45,313 nucleotides of DNA from a virus, in the IMG/VR virus record IMGVR_UViG_3300045993_000477, positions 1 to 45,313 of that record; one strand, given 5' to 3'. A model generated the notes under the pieces. That model made no database searches, was not told the origin of the DNA, and saw only the letters and a list, made by a program, of their open reading frames with translations. This document shows, piece after piece, positions 1 through 8,502 of the stretch. Numbering within the stretch: position 1 is the first letter of the stretch; each line of letters begins with the position of its first letter. Position numbers and translations under genes: made by a program.

Positions 1-1
1 T

Positions 2-49
2 GATGTGCCCTCGGTTTATGGCAACGTAATTCGAGGGCGTATTGGTTAG
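2..49 (+). CDS. C-terminal end of an unidentified gene, probably the major coat protein (partial)
   Basis: Only the last 15 codons are present, ending in the sequence YGNVIRGRIG and a TAG stop at 47-49. This is the one frame open to the left edge. The gene that runs off the right edge is a small head protein placed just before where P22-like phages keep the coat gene, and the next gene here looks like a head decoration protein. The missing piece between them should therefore be the coat protein. That is inferred from gene order; 15 residues are too few to identify a family. Confidence 0.4.
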   Translation, partial: DVPSVYGNVIRGRIG

Positions 50-65
50 GGCCTTACCCTGAGCG

Positions 66-83
66 TGGCGGCGCATCCCGCCA
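66..83. terminator. Short GC-rich hairpin, possible terminator or mRNA end
   Basis: TGGCGG and CCGCCA form a 6-bp stem around a 6-base loop in the gap between the partial left gene and the decoration gene. No T-run follows on either side, so it is not a textbook intrinsic terminator. It could stabilise an mRNA end. Confidence 0.25.
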
Positions 84-128
84 GTTACGGCAGCAATGCC
101 GTTCGCAAGAACGTAACTAGGAGTTGAT

Positions 129-812
129 ATGGGCGCACCAACGAGATTTAAGAATGGCGTAACAAACGCAGCTGTTACTAGCCCTGTGGGCATGATGGGT
201 CAGCCGGATCCTACGGAATTCCACACGTACTTCAACGACTTTGATCAGTACGTCGCGGCGGACTGGACAATCACTAACGTAGGCGTGACACCGACTGTTG
301 CTTTGACCAACGTGAACGGCGGCGCGATTCTGCAGACGAATACTGCTGGTATCGCGGATTCTGCGTATTTGCAAAAGGTCGGTTCAGGTTTCGCATTCAC
401 ATCGGGTAAGCGCGCTTGGTTCAAGGCACGGTTCTCAGTGTCTGATGCTACGCAGAGCAGCATTGTGTTTGGTCTGCAAGTGACGGATACTACCCCGCTG
501 GCAGTGAGTGATGGTATGTACTTTCTCAAAGCAGACAATGCAGCGACCTTCACGTTCAACAACGCAACAGGTTCTGTGGTTACGACTGGAACTGGCCTTG
601 GCACTCTGGTCAGTGCCACAATGAGTGAACTGGCATTCTACTACGACGGCGCCAGCGAAGCCATCTATTACCAAGACGGCGTAGTTCTGGGCCGCCTGGC
701 CATCCCCACCCTGCCAACCGGCGCGGTCACAGTCAGTTTCGGTATGGCCAACGGTGAAGCCGTCGCCAAGACTATGACCACCGACTACGTCTTCGCAGCG
801 GTCGAGCGTTAA
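129..812 (+). CDS. Phage head decoration-like structural protein, lectin-like beta-sandwich
   Basis: A 227-residue protein that starts MGAPTRFKNGVTNA and ends in TTDYVFAAVER. I recognise this pattern from phage structural proteins encoded next to the coat gene. The middle (about residues 35-220) is rich in beta strands and aromatic residues, with phrases such as KRAWFKARFSVSDAT and LAFYYDG that are typical of concanavalin/LamG-like sandwiches. There is no signal peptide or membrane segment. The start has a good ribosome site (TAGGAG, 7 bases upstream). It probably coats the capsid surface and may bind glycans. The exact role is inferred from position and fold type. Confidence 0.6.
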   Translation: MGAPTRFKNGVTNAAVTSPVGMMGQPDPTEFHTYFNDFDQYVAADWTITNVGVTPTVALTNVNGGAILQTNTAGIADSAYLQKVGSGFAFTSGKRAWFKARFSVSDATQSSIVFGLQVTDTTPLAVSDGMYFLKADNAATFTFNNATGSVVTTGTGLGTLVSATMSELAFYYDGASEAIYYQDGVVLGRLAIPTLPTGAVTVSFGMANGEAVAKTMTTDYVFAAVER

Positions 813-827
813 TCCAAGGAGCTTCTC

Positions 828-1334
828 ATGAGCATATCAGTAGACCAAGGGAAGCTGGAGGAGCTTCAGAAGTTCTCCACCTTCTTCGATTTCATCTCTA
901 ATCCGAAGCAGTACCAGGAAATCTTGAAGAGCGTCAACGAGACCCTCAAGACGATGGATGCGACGGTGAAGGCGCATACGACTGTGCAGGAAGCCGGGAA
1001 GTACCTGGCGGCTGCTCAGGCCAAGGTGGAGGAGATCAACGCTGCGGTGGAAGCGAGTAACGCCGAGATCGCTGCGAAGAAGGCCGCGTGGGAAGAGGGG
1101 CTGGCTAAGGCCCAGGAAGCCCTCGCTGCCCGTCAAGAGTCCCTGCGAATCCGCGAGCAAGCTGCGACGGTTCTCGAAGACTCCCTAGGGGAACTTCAGG
1201 AGCAGCAAGTTACGTGCAGCAAGCAACTCGATGCCCAGCAAGTCACGCTTGATTTTCGCCAAAAAGCCCTTGATGCCCAGCTCGCTGAAATGGCAGAGAC
1301 CAAGGCCAAGGTTGCTGCTTTACTAGGTGCCTGA
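828..1334 (+). CDS. Coiled-coil protein of the head/tail gene block, function unknown
   Basis: 168 residues, almost entirely alpha-helical by composition (Ala, Glu, Lys, Gln rich). Long heptad-like stretches from about residue 55 to the end suggest a continuous coiled coil. A strong AAGGAG site lies upstream, and the stop overlaps the next start as TGATG, so the fibre gene is translationally coupled to it. It could be a fibre-associated chaperone, a trimerisation partner or a minor virion protein. I recognise no family and claim no function. Confidence 0.7.
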   Translation: MSISVDQGKLEELQKFSTFFDFISNPKQYQEILKSVNETLKTMDATVKAHTTVQEAGKYLAAAQAKVEEINAAVEASNAEIAAKKAAWEEGLAKAQEALAARQESLRIREQAATVLEDSLGELQEQQVTCSKQLDAQQVTLDFRQKALDAQLAEMAETKAKVAALLGA

Positions 1335-3565
1335 TGAGTATCAACCACGTTTATTCGCAGACCGTCGCTGATGGAACAGCGACTAGCGTGGTGCGCCCGA
1401 GTGATTGGAATTCGGTCCATAGGCAGGTGCTGAACATCGGCGGGAATACCGCAGGGACGAGTCAGGTTAGTGGCGCTGACGTTCAGTTCTTCGGTGGGAG
1501 TAACATTACTCTCCACGGTACAGGGTCATCGGTTAGTGTGATAGGTCCGTCGGTGTCGCAGTTTCTTACCACCGCCCAGCCCCCCGGCGCGTACCTGACC
1601 ACGGCGGCTCAGAGTGATCACAGTCACGGATTTGTGACTACAACCACCAACGGCGCGGTGGCAGTGGTAGCAGGGTCCAACAGCAATGGTGTGACACTGG
1701 CAAACCCGGCCTGGATCACCACCTACGCTACCCAGACGGTTGATGCGAACAAAGCGGGAACAGGATTCACCAGCGCCTCGACTGCGGGCGTTGTCCCCGC
1801 GGCCACACTGAACACTGCGGGCCTGTCAATGGGTATCCCCGCGTGGATTACCACCTACGCCGCGCAGACCAACCAGACTGCCGCTTCCGGCAATATCGCA
1901 GGCGTCGGCACCACCTTCGCTGGCACCAACGTGTCTGGCTCGATGACGCTCAACAGCGCAGGACTGCAACTGAACCTCTCCGCTGGCGCTGGTGGTGGAG
2001 GTGCAGACGGGTACAACTCTGCTCAGTTCACCAATAGCACTGCCAACAGCACCATGCCTCTTTTGTGGGCAGGTAACAGCAACGGTTCGGGCAATGTCAC
2101 CATTGGGCTGACTGGCAGCATAATCACAATGTCAGCGCCGGCAGGCGGCGGTGCGGGTGATGGTGTCAACGTCTTGCAGATGGGAACCACGGGAACCACG
2201 GGAACCACGTTCTCAGCATCTACGGGGACGGTGTTCTTCAATGGATCGAACAATGTCACGGTAAGCCAGAACGGTAGCAACCAGATTGTCATCGTGGGTC
2301 CGAACGTCAGTCAGTATTTGACTACGGCAATGGTGTCGAATGCAGGTAGCAACTTTGTCGGGTTGAATTCAGCACTGACGGCAAACGGTGTGTCAGCAAC
2401 GATCAACAGTTCTGGGGTAAGCCTGAACTTTCCGGCTTTCCTGACTACTGCGGCAGCAACCAACGTCACATCTGGACGCGCTGGTACAGGCTTTACAAGT
2501 GCGTCTACTGCGGGTGTTGTGCCTGTAGGAACCTTGAACACCAACGGTCTGAGCATGGGTATCCCGGCTTGGATCACGACCTATGCCGCTCAAACGAATC
2601 AGACGGCAGCAAGTGGGAACATTGCAGGGGTTGGTACTACCTTTGCCGGAACGAACGCCACAGCAACAATGGGGCTGAACAGCGCCGGGTTAGCCTTGAG
2701 TCTGTCGGTAGCTGCGGGTGGTGCTATCAACCAGACCGGGCCGAACATCGCGGTAGCAGGTAGCACGGTGACAAGTGGTGATGTGTACTTCTCAAACAGT
2801 CCGACAGTCACATTCGGCATGGCAGGTTCAACCATCACTGCAAGTGCAGCGGGTGGTGGGGGTGGTGGCGGTGCTACGGTCAGCGGGTACGAACTGTTTC
2901 CCCCGTTGGGCGGTAACACAGCATTCAGCACGGGCGTGAATGGCACGATTTACTTCCAGAAGTTCATTGCCCCGGCCAACATCGCATTCAGCAACTTTGA
3001 GCGTCGGTACTCAGGTTCCACGGTCTCAAGTGCGATCAGTGCTCAAGCTGCTCACTCGATCAGCTATGGCTTGTACTCTCGCGGATCAGGTGCCAGCACC
3101 TCGATTTACAACCTGATTGCTTCAAGCAACTTCTTCATGCAAGCCAGCTACTCAAGCAACCTGAGTGCAGGACACACGGTAAGTGCTGGGGCTACCAGTT
3201 TCACTACCAGCAGCGCAGGAACAGTTGCACAAGGTAACCTGACAGGCTACAAACACATGTACTTCCCGTTTGTAAGCACACTGACCGCTGGGGTTGAGTA
3301 CGCCTACGCTCAGATCGTGTCCTCTGCGACAACGGGTGCTACCGGGCCACTGCGGATTGCATTCCAAGAGTTGTCGGTCATCAACAACTTGACCATTGGC
3401 AAAATTTACAACAGCACGGTAGCCGCAAGTGCAGCAAGCTTTGTCGGTGATTGGGCGCAGGGTGTGTACTCATCCTCATCCAACGGACTACCTGCAACTC
3501 TAGCGATCAGTGGTTTGACCAATGCAGTTTCTCAGCAACGTATGTATTTACAGCTTGACGCCTAA
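1334..3565 (+). CDS. Long glycine/serine/threonine-rich tail fibre or virion appendage protein
   Basis: 743 residues. It opens with MSINHVYSQTVADGTATSVV and RPSDWNSVH, a head-proximal module seen in many environmental phage fibres. It continues in low-complexity beta-rich repeats (NSAGLxLxLS, WITTYA, poly-Gly linkers) and ends in a beta-rich region of about 240 residues (from about 505) after the linker GGGGGGGATVSGYE. An internal 58-residue block occurs twice, at residues 142-199 and 384-441. Poly-Gly stretches separate modules, as in collagen-like fibres. It probably forms a trimeric appendage for host or glycan binding. It overlaps its neighbours by one base at both ends (TGATG and TAATG), so the three genes are co-translated. 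Confidence 0.65.
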   Translation: MSINHVYSQTVADGTATSVVRPSDWNSVHRQVLNIGGNTAGTSQVSGADVQFFGGSNITLHGTGSSVSVIGPSVSQFLTTAQPPGAYLTTAAQSDHSHGFVTTTTNGAVAVVAGSNSNGVTLANPAWITTYATQTVDANKAGTGFTSASTAGVVPAATLNTAGLSMGIPAWITTYAAQTNQTAASGNIAGVGTTFAGTNVSGSMTLNSAGLQLNLSAGAGGGGADGYNSAQFTNSTANSTMPLLWAGNSNGSGNVTIGLTGSIITMSAPAGGGAGDGVNVLQMGTTGTTGTTFSASTGTVFFNGSNNVTVSQNGSNQIVIVGPNVSQYLTTAMVSNAGSNFVGLNSALTANGVSATINSSGVSLNFPAFLTTAAATNVTSGRAGTGFTSASTAGVVPVGTLNTNGLSMGIPAWITTYAAQTNQTAASGNIAGVGTTFAGTNATATMGLNSAGLALSLSVAAGGAINQTGPNIAVAGSTVTSGDVYFSNSPTVTFGMAGSTITASAAGGGGGGGATVSGYELFPPLGGNTAFSTGVNGTIYFQKFIAPANIAFSNFERRYSGSTVSSAISAQAAHSISYGLYSRGSGASTSIYNLIASSNFFMQASYSSNLSAGHTVSAGATSFTTSSAGTVAQGNLTGYKHMYFPFVSTLTAGVEYAYAQIVSSATTGATGPLRIAFQELSVINNLTIGKIYNSTVAASAASFVGDWAQGVYSSSSNGLPATLAISGLTNAVSQQRMYLQLDA
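1757..1930 (+). repeat. Fibre internal repeat, copy 1 (58 codons)
   Basis: Encodes the block starting GTGFTSASTAGVVP and ending GVGTTFAGTN. It matches copy 2 at 2483-2656 in 55 of 58 residues, yet most shared residues use different codons in the two copies. Confidence 0.9.
2483..2656 (+). repeat. Fibre internal repeat, copy 2 (58 codons)
   Basis: Second copy of the block at 1757-1930. By hand count, 39 of the 55 identical residues are encoded by different synonymous codons, so the DNA repeat is weak while the protein repeat is near-perfect. Confidence 0.9.
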
Positions 3566-4296
3566 TGGACCCACAAATCATATCGAGTTACGACGGCGGG
3601 AAGCACAACGCTGACCTGACGCAGACGATCAGCCGACTCACAAAAGAGGGCGGCTACAAAGACCTGTCCTGCATCACGATCGTGCCGTGCTTTGGCTCTA
3701 TTCCTACGAAAGCGGTAGCATCATGGATGAACCTGTACGCACCACCAAATGCCAAATTTGTAAGATTGTTTGCCGTTGGGATGGAAGTGGGCTCTGCGTT
3801 TTCCACCAGTATCGAGAGCATATTAGCGAATCCGGAGCTTTCCAAATTCAAGTACATCATCACGCTGGAACACGACAACCTTCCGCCGCCGGACGGGATA
3901 GTGAAACTGCTGATGCGAATGGAAGAGCACCCGGAACTTTCATGCATCGGTGGACTTTATTTCACCAAGGGACCGGGCGGCTGTGCTCAGATTTGGGGAG
4001 ATCCGAAAGACCCCGTTCTGAACTTCAGGCCGCAAATTCCAGTGCCGGAGTCGGTGCAGGAATGCTGCGGGACCGGGATGGGCTTCAACGTATGGCGGCT
4101 CAGTATGTTTTCGGATAAGAACCTGCCGCGGCCACTGTTTGAGACTAAGACTCAGGGCGGTGTCTCCACGCAGGATCTGGCATTCTGGAGCAACGCACGG
4201 AAGCTCGGCTACCGCTGCGCTATCGACACATCAGTGAAAGTCGGGCACTATGACCTCGACGGAAAAGTAGGCGGGATTCCCGACATGACATGGTGA
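3565..4296 (+). CDS. GT-A fold glycosyltransferase-like protein
   Basis: 243 residues. The core reads like a nucleotide-sugar glycosyltransferase of the GT2/GT-A type. There is an early strand (LSCITIVPCFG, about residues 33-43), then YIITLEHDN near residues 94-102 where the metal-binding DxD normally sits (here EHD), and a downstream acceptor region ending QDLAFWSNARKLGYRCAID. There is no membrane segment. The start overlaps the fibre stop by one base, and the methyltransferase start lies inside its last codons, so fibre, glycosyltransferase and methyltransferase form one translational unit. Likely substrates are the phage's own appendage or a host surface sugar; which one is not visible. 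Family assignment is fairly secure, substrate unknown. Confidence 0.72.
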   Translation: MDPQIISSYDGGKHNADLTQTISRLTKEGGYKDLSCITIVPCFGSIPTKAVASWMNLYAPPNAKFVRLFAVGMEVGSAFSTSIESILANPELSKFKYIITLEHDNLPPPDGIVKLLMRMEEHPELSCIGGLYFTKGPGGCAQIWGDPKDPVLNFRPQIPVPESVQECCGTGMGFNVWRLSMFSDKNLPRPLFETKTQGGVSTQDLAFWSNARKLGYRCAIDTSVKVGHYDLDGKVGGIPDMTW

Positions 4297-4838
4297 AAAA
4301 AGTAGTTCCAACCAAACTCGACCTCGGCTGCGGCGGCAAAAAGAAAGAAGGCTTTCATGGCGTCGATCAGTACAAGATGGAAGGCGTGGATACGGTTCTT
4401 AAGATCGGCACTGCAAAGTGGCCGTTTGCTGATTCCTCTGTGGAGGAGGCGCACTCTAGTCATTTTCTGGAACACCTTACCGCACATGAAAGGGTTCATT
4501 TTTACAATGAGCTTTACCGTGTCCTTAAGGTAGGTGCAAAGGCCACAATCATCGTGCCGCATTGGGCATCAAATCGTGCATACGGTGATCCGACGCACCA
4601 GTGGCCGCCTGTAGCTGAAATGAGTTTCTACTACCTGTCGAAGGATTGGAGAGCTACACAAGCGCCTCATACCGACAGCAAGTGGAATAAGGATGGATTC
4701 TCTTGCGACTTCCAAGCGACTTGGGGCTATTCGTTTACACCTGAACTTGGATCACGGAATCAAGAATACATCCAGTTCGCGCTGGCAAATTACAAAGAGG
4801 CCGCCCAAGACCTCCACGCAACTTTGGTAAAGGTGTGA
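4290..4838 (+). CDS. SAM-dependent class I methyltransferase
   Basis: 182 residues with the class I motif I TKLDLGCGGKKKEGFHGVD near the N-terminus (the LDLGCG glycine loop binds SAM). An acidic strand end follows (GVDQ), then a Methyltransf_11-like HFLEHL at about residues 52-57 and YRVLKVGAKATIIVP as motif V/VI. It starts 7 bases before the end of the glycosyltransferase gene. The pair resembles small carbohydrate-modification cassettes, so the acceptor may be a sugar attached by the upstream enzyme. A peptide or small-molecule acceptor cannot be excluded. No DNA methyltransferase motif such as DPPY is present. Confidence 0.75.
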   Translation: MVKKVVPTKLDLGCGGKKKEGFHGVDQYKMEGVDTVLKIGTAKWPFADSSVEEAHSSHFLEHLTAHERVHFYNELYRVLKVGAKATIIVPHWASNRAYGDPTHQWPPVAEMSFYYLSKDWRATQAPHTDSKWNKDGFSCDFQATWGYSFTPELGSRNQEYIQFALANYKEAAQDLHATLVKV

Positions 4839-4839
4839 T

Positions 4840-5070
4840 GTGGCAGTTGCTTTTCAACTTGACGCGTTTCAGAATGATGCGTTTCAGATTGATGTTAGCT
4901 CTACCGTCTGGCCACTGGAGGCTGATGTGAGGGCCGGTGTAGTCTACGGCCCGAATGGGAATGATTACGTAGGCACCTACGCAGGTGTCACGGTTAGCAC
5001 AGTGTCTGGAGTATCCAAGTACACGAGTCAAGGTTCTGGAATCTCATATGTTGAATTGGTTGTTAATTAA
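4840..5070 (+). CDS. Small virion-block protein, function unknown
   Basis: 76 residues read from a GTG start that follows the methyltransferase stop by one base; an AGGTG site lies just upstream. It begins VAFQLDAFQNDAFQID, a duplicated AFQxDAFQ motif that I have seen at the start of small phage structural proteins. The rest is beta-rich. It lies between the sugar-modifying genes and the tail adaptor genes and is probably a minor virion or assembly protein. Confidence 0.6.
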   Translation: MAVAFQLDAFQNDAFQIDVSSTVWPLEADVRAGVVYGPNGNDYVGTYAGVTVSTVSGVSKYTSQGSGISYVELVVN

Positions 5071-5079
5071 GGAATTATC

Positions 5080-5709
5080 ATGCACCCATATAGAATTAGT
5101 TTTACTCCCGCCGACGTCTCAGCTACTGGGCTAGGCAGCGCGCTCGTTTACACAGGTACGGGGCTGCCTATCACAGCCTTCGGTACGACTGATGGATTGT
5201 GCCATCAGATAACCATCACTGGCCTGGCCGTGACGAATCACTCGGGGAAGACCTTTACTGTTGTTGGCACTGATCCAGGGGGCCGCCCGCAGAGTGAAGG
5301 CATCGCCGGCCCTAACGGCGCAGCGGTGGTTACTACTACCAAGTACTTCCAGACGGTAACAAGTATCAGTGTGAGTGCTACCACTGGTGCGGACACTTTC
5401 AACGTCGGCTGGACTGTCGGCGCGGTCAGTCCGCTCTTCCCACTCAACTGGCGTCAGCAGAATTACCAGACGACGCTCGGTCTCGTAATCACAGGAACTA
5501 TCAGTGTCACAGTCCAGCACTGTATGGACGCCCTCCACGGAGAGTACGTGGCGGTAGGCAGTGAAACCTGGTGGCCGCATTCGACTCTGGTGACTAAGAC
5601 CGTCTCGGCTGACGGCAACTACGCCTTCCCGGTCACGGCCACGCGGATCTTGATCAACTCCCTGACCGCCGGAGCCACCGTAACCTTCATCGCTACACAG
5701 AGCAAGTAA
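5080..5709 (+). CDS. Virion-associated protein, beta-rich, function unknown
   Basis: 209 residues, rich in Thr, Val and Gly with alternating hydrophobic residues, indicating a beta-sandwich (for example ITITGLAVTNHSGKTFTVVG). No membrane segment or catalytic motif is visible. The stop is immediately followed by the gp4-like start, and the ribosome site is TTAATTAAGGA, shared with the gene at 8503. Position directly before the tail adaptor genes suggests a neck or head-completion component, but I recognise no family. Confidence 0.6.
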   Translation: MHPYRISFTPADVSATGLGSALVYTGTGLPITAFGTTDGLCHQITITGLAVTNHSGKTFTVVGTDPGGRPQSEGIAGPNGAAVVTTTKYFQTVTSISVSATTGADTFNVGWTVGAVSPLFPLNWRQQNYQTTLGLVITGTISVTVQHCMDALHGEYVAVGSETWWPHSTLVTKTVSADGNYAFPVTATRILINSLTAGATVTFIATQSK

Positions 5710-6423
5710 ATGGCAGCCCCTAACAACAACACTCCCATCGCGATAATCGCTGACGCGTACTTCGATGCAGGGTTGCTGCAAGAAGGGCAGCCGCCCTCCG
5801 CCGAGCAAGTTGTTACGGGGATGCGGAAGCTTGCGGATTTGATTAACCTCTGGCAGACCCAGGGGTTGAAGTTGTGGTTGATGGAGGACCTGCCGGTGAC
5901 GTTGATCGCCGGGCAAGGGACTTACACCTTCGGCCAGCTCGGAACCGTGGTGATGGCGAAGCCGCTGCGCGTGGTGGAAGCGTACTACGCAGACGCGAAT
6001 AACATTCGGCGGCCACTGATCCCCCTTTCCTGGAACGAGTATACTCGGTTGAGCCAGGTGACGCAAACAGGCCAGCTCAATTCATATTTCGTAGACAAGC
6101 AACAGTCCGTGCTGAGTATCTTCTTCTGGTTACTCCCGGATGCAACGGCGGCTACGGGGACTGGACACCTAGTCATCCAGCGCCAAGTGAATAATTTCAT
6201 CAACCTGACCGAGACAATCAACTTCCCGGCGGAGTGGCGGATTGCCCTGCGCTGGGGACTTGCGGATGAAATCTCCACCGGCCAGCCCCAAGCCATCATG
6301 GATCGTTGCCAAGCTCGCGCCCAGGCGTATCGGTCCATGCTGGAAGACTGGGATGTTGAAGATGCGCCGACTCGGTTTACTCCGGATACGCAGGGCGGAT
6401 ATGCTCAGGGGAATTTTAGATGA
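5710..6423 (+). CDS. P22 gp4-like head-to-tail adaptor (tail accessory factor)
   Basis: 237 residues. The N-terminal helical region contains IADAYFDAGLLQEG and ADLINLWQTQGLKLWL, then the strand-rich part LIAGQGTYTFG. This is the typical start of the P22 gp4 family (packaged DNA stabilisation, head completion). These proteins form a ring below the portal that closes the packaged head and accepts the tail. The C-terminus is helical (EWRIALRWGLADEI). The protein is longer than P22 gp4. It overlaps the gp10-like gene by four bases (ATGA), the same order as in P22 (gp4, then gp10). Confidence 0.8.
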   Translation: MAAPNNNTPIAIIADAYFDAGLLQEGQPPSAEQVVTGMRKLADLINLWQTQGLKLWLMEDLPVTLIAGQGTYTFGQLGTVVMAKPLRVVEAYYADANNIRRPLIPLSWNEYTRLSQVTQTGQLNSYFVDKQQSVLSIFFWLLPDATAATGTGHLVIQRQVNNFINLTETINFPAEWRIALRWGLADEISTGQPQAIMDRCQARAQAYRSMLEDWDVEDAPTRFTPDTQGGYAQGNFR

Positions 6424-7994
6424 GTCAAGCTGAAACAGTCGCTTTGCCCAAGCGCCTCCCTCTCGTCCCTCAACCCGAGAACCGGGATGAGAGCACGGAT
6501 AAGGATTCCAAGCTCGTCAACGGGTACGTGGAGAAGGGGAAGCAAGAAGGGGAGTTCTGGGTGTTCAAGCGGCCAGGGTTGCTTCAGTACGGCACAACGA
6601 AGGTAGGTGTGGGGCTAGGCGTGTATAACTGGCTCGGGGATATTTACTCCATCTTCGGTGTGACTCTGTACAAGAATGACACAAGTATCGGGACAGTCGG
6701 CGCAACCGGGGGGATGTATCGTTTCGCATCGAGCCTTGGTGCTACACCACGGTTACAGTTAGGGAACGGACAGACCGCTTATAACTGGGACGGGACCACC
6801 CTAACCCCCATCAGCATCCTCGCTACCGTCACCGCTGGAGACTTCATCGCCGGGGTAATCTACACTATCCTGACTGTCGGTACAACCGATTTCACCTTGA
6901 TAGGAGCCGCCTCGAATACTATCGGCGTCGTGTTTACAGCCACCGGCCCTGGTGTGGGTACAGGTACGGCGACTACGGACAGTAACTTTCCCCTGCTAGT
7001 CTGTAAAGGCTGGGCGTATCTTGACGGAACTACTTACGTGATGGACCCAACAGCGTATATTCACGGGAGTGATACCGCCATTGGAATGAACCGTCCAGAT
7101 CTGTGGGTGGACCTCACCAATACGATTGGTGCGCAGATTGAACCAGACCGTGGAGTGTTCCTGGCGAAGCAGCTGGTGTATGTGCTGGCACTGAAGGAGT
7201 GGTCGACGGAGGTATTTTACGACGCGCAGAATCCCGTTGGGGCGTCTCCCCTCGGTCCGGTGCAGGGGGCTAAGATCAACTACGGTTGCGTGAGTGCGGA
7301 TTCGGTACAGGAGATTGATGGTACGTTGATCTGGCTGGCGACTAATCGAGCCAGCGCGAGCCAAGTCATCGCAGTTGATAACCTAAAGTCAAGTGTGATA
7401 TCCACCAAGCCCATCGAGCGCTTGCTGGGGGAAGCGACCTTCACTAACATTGCCTCCTTCGGCATCAAGTACGAAGGCCATCGCTTCTACGTGCTGACGC
7501 TGAAGGATGAGAACCTCACCCTTGTCTACGACATGACGGATAAGATGTGGAGCCAGTGGACTGATGTCGACGGGAACTGGTTTAAGATTGTCGCCGGAAC
7601 TTTCCAGTCGGGAACTGGCCGGATTCTCCAGCACCATAATAATGGGAAGTTGTACCTGATGGATTCCGCGTACACTTCCGACGACGGAGAAGCCATCACG
7701 GTGGATCTGTACACGCCGAACTTCGACGGAGGTACTCGCCGCCGGAAGCAAATGACAATGGAGGAATTCATCGGGGATCAGACGCCTGGGTCAATCCTCC
7801 AGGTCTGTGTGAACGACTCTGACTACGCAGCGGATTCTTGGTCCTCCTTCCGCTTGGTTGATATGAGCGTCAAGCGACCGTTGCTGACGAATTGCGGAAC
7901 CTTTGTCAAACGCGCCACGCACCTTCGGCATCAGTCGAATACCCGCTTACGCCTCCAAGGGATAGAAATGCAACTTGACCTGGGGACACTCTAA
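6420..7994 (+). CDS. P22 gp10-like tail hub / packaged DNA stabilisation protein
   Basis: 524 residues. It begins with the family-typical KRLPLVPQPENRD and has the beta-propeller-like middle and end (LIWLATNRASASQVIAVDN, FYVLTLKDENLTLVYDM). It belongs to the Phage_stabilise family, which forms the tail hub under the gp4 ring. A segment of about 50 residues (about 136-187) containing VGTTDFTLIGA and VFTATGPGVGTGTA looks inserted into this fold; the same phrase occurs as a mobile module in unrelated phage tail proteins. The protein is roughly 50 residues longer than P22 gp10, in agreement. Overlap with gp4-like is four bases. Confidence 0.8.
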   Translation: MSQAETVALPKRLPLVPQPENRDESTDKDSKLVNGYVEKGKQEGEFWVFKRPGLLQYGTTKVGVGLGVYNWLGDIYSIFGVTLYKNDTSIGTVGATGGMYRFASSLGATPRLQLGNGQTAYNWDGTTLTPISILATVTAGDFIAGVIYTILTVGTTDFTLIGAASNTIGVVFTATGPGVGTGTATTDSNFPLLVCKGWAYLDGTTYVMDPTAYIHGSDTAIGMNRPDLWVDLTNTIGAQIEPDRGVFLAKQLVYVLALKEWSTEVFYDAQNPVGASPLGPVQGAKINYGCVSADSVQEIDGTLIWLATNRASASQVIAVDNLKSSVISTKPIERLLGEATFTNIASFGIKYEGHRFYVLTLKDENLTLVYDMTDKMWSQWTDVDGNWFKIVAGTFQSGTGRILQHHNNGKLYLMDSAYTSDDGEAITVDLYTPNFDGGTRRRKQMTMEEFIGDQTPGSILQVCVNDSDYAADSWSSFRLVDMSVKRPLLTNCGTFVKRATHLRHQSNTRLRLQGIEMQLDLGTL

Positions 7995-8488
7995 TGGCTA
8001 GTGTATTTCAGCCGCCGCCAACTTACGCCTTGCCTGTTGTGGTTGATGAGATCACAGGACGGAGTGTGTTCAACCCCATCTGGCTCCGTTGGTTTATTGA
8101 CCTGAGTAAGAACTTCACCGCTACCGCTACGGGGAGCCATGAGAGCTTGTCGGGACTCCTCGGCGGTGGAGCTAACAATCATTACCATTTAACCTCCAGT
8201 CAAACCGTCATCGCTACTCAAGCGGCTAGTGGGATTCAATCCGGGTACTTGCTAGCCGCCGACTGGACTACGTTCAACGGCAAGCTGTCCGCTATTTCCT
8301 GGGATGTCCCCGGCACCATCGGCAGCACCACCCCAAATACTATCAAAGGTACGACAGTCCAGGCATCCACTGCCGCCGGCTTTATATCTAGTGATGGGAG
8401 TACAGGTTACACAGGCACAATCACTACCGCGTCGTTAGTCGGGAAAACCGTAACGATCAAGGATGGGATTATTACTAGCATCGTTTAA
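7994..8488 (+). CDS. Small tail protein in the tail-needle position
   Basis: 164 residues, starting MASVFQPPPTYALPVVVDE, with WLRWFIDLSKNF and then LLGGGANNHYHLTSSQ, a histidine-containing motif common at the junctions of phage fibres and needles. The C-terminal half is short beta strands (KTVTIKDGIITSIV). It occupies the position of the P22 tail needle gp26, directly after gp10, but lacks the long coiled coil of gp26. I would call it a tail-tip or fibre-linker protein. Start and previous stop overlap by one base (TAATG). Confidence 0.6.
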   Translation: MASVFQPPPTYALPVVVDEITGRSVFNPIWLRWFIDLSKNFTATATGSHESLSGLLGGGANNHYHLTSSQTVIATQAASGIQSGYLLAADWTTFNGKLSAISWDVPGTIGSTTPNTIKGTTVQASTAAGFISSDGSTGYTGTITTASLVGKTVTIKDGIITSIV

Positions 8489-8502
8489 TTAAGGAGTATG
8501 AT

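Noticed and set aside
5063-8495. TTAATTAAGGA before two genes (5063 and 8485) as a regulatory motif
   Set aside because: In both cases it is a stop codon joined to a ribosome site; two copies are not enough to call a motif.
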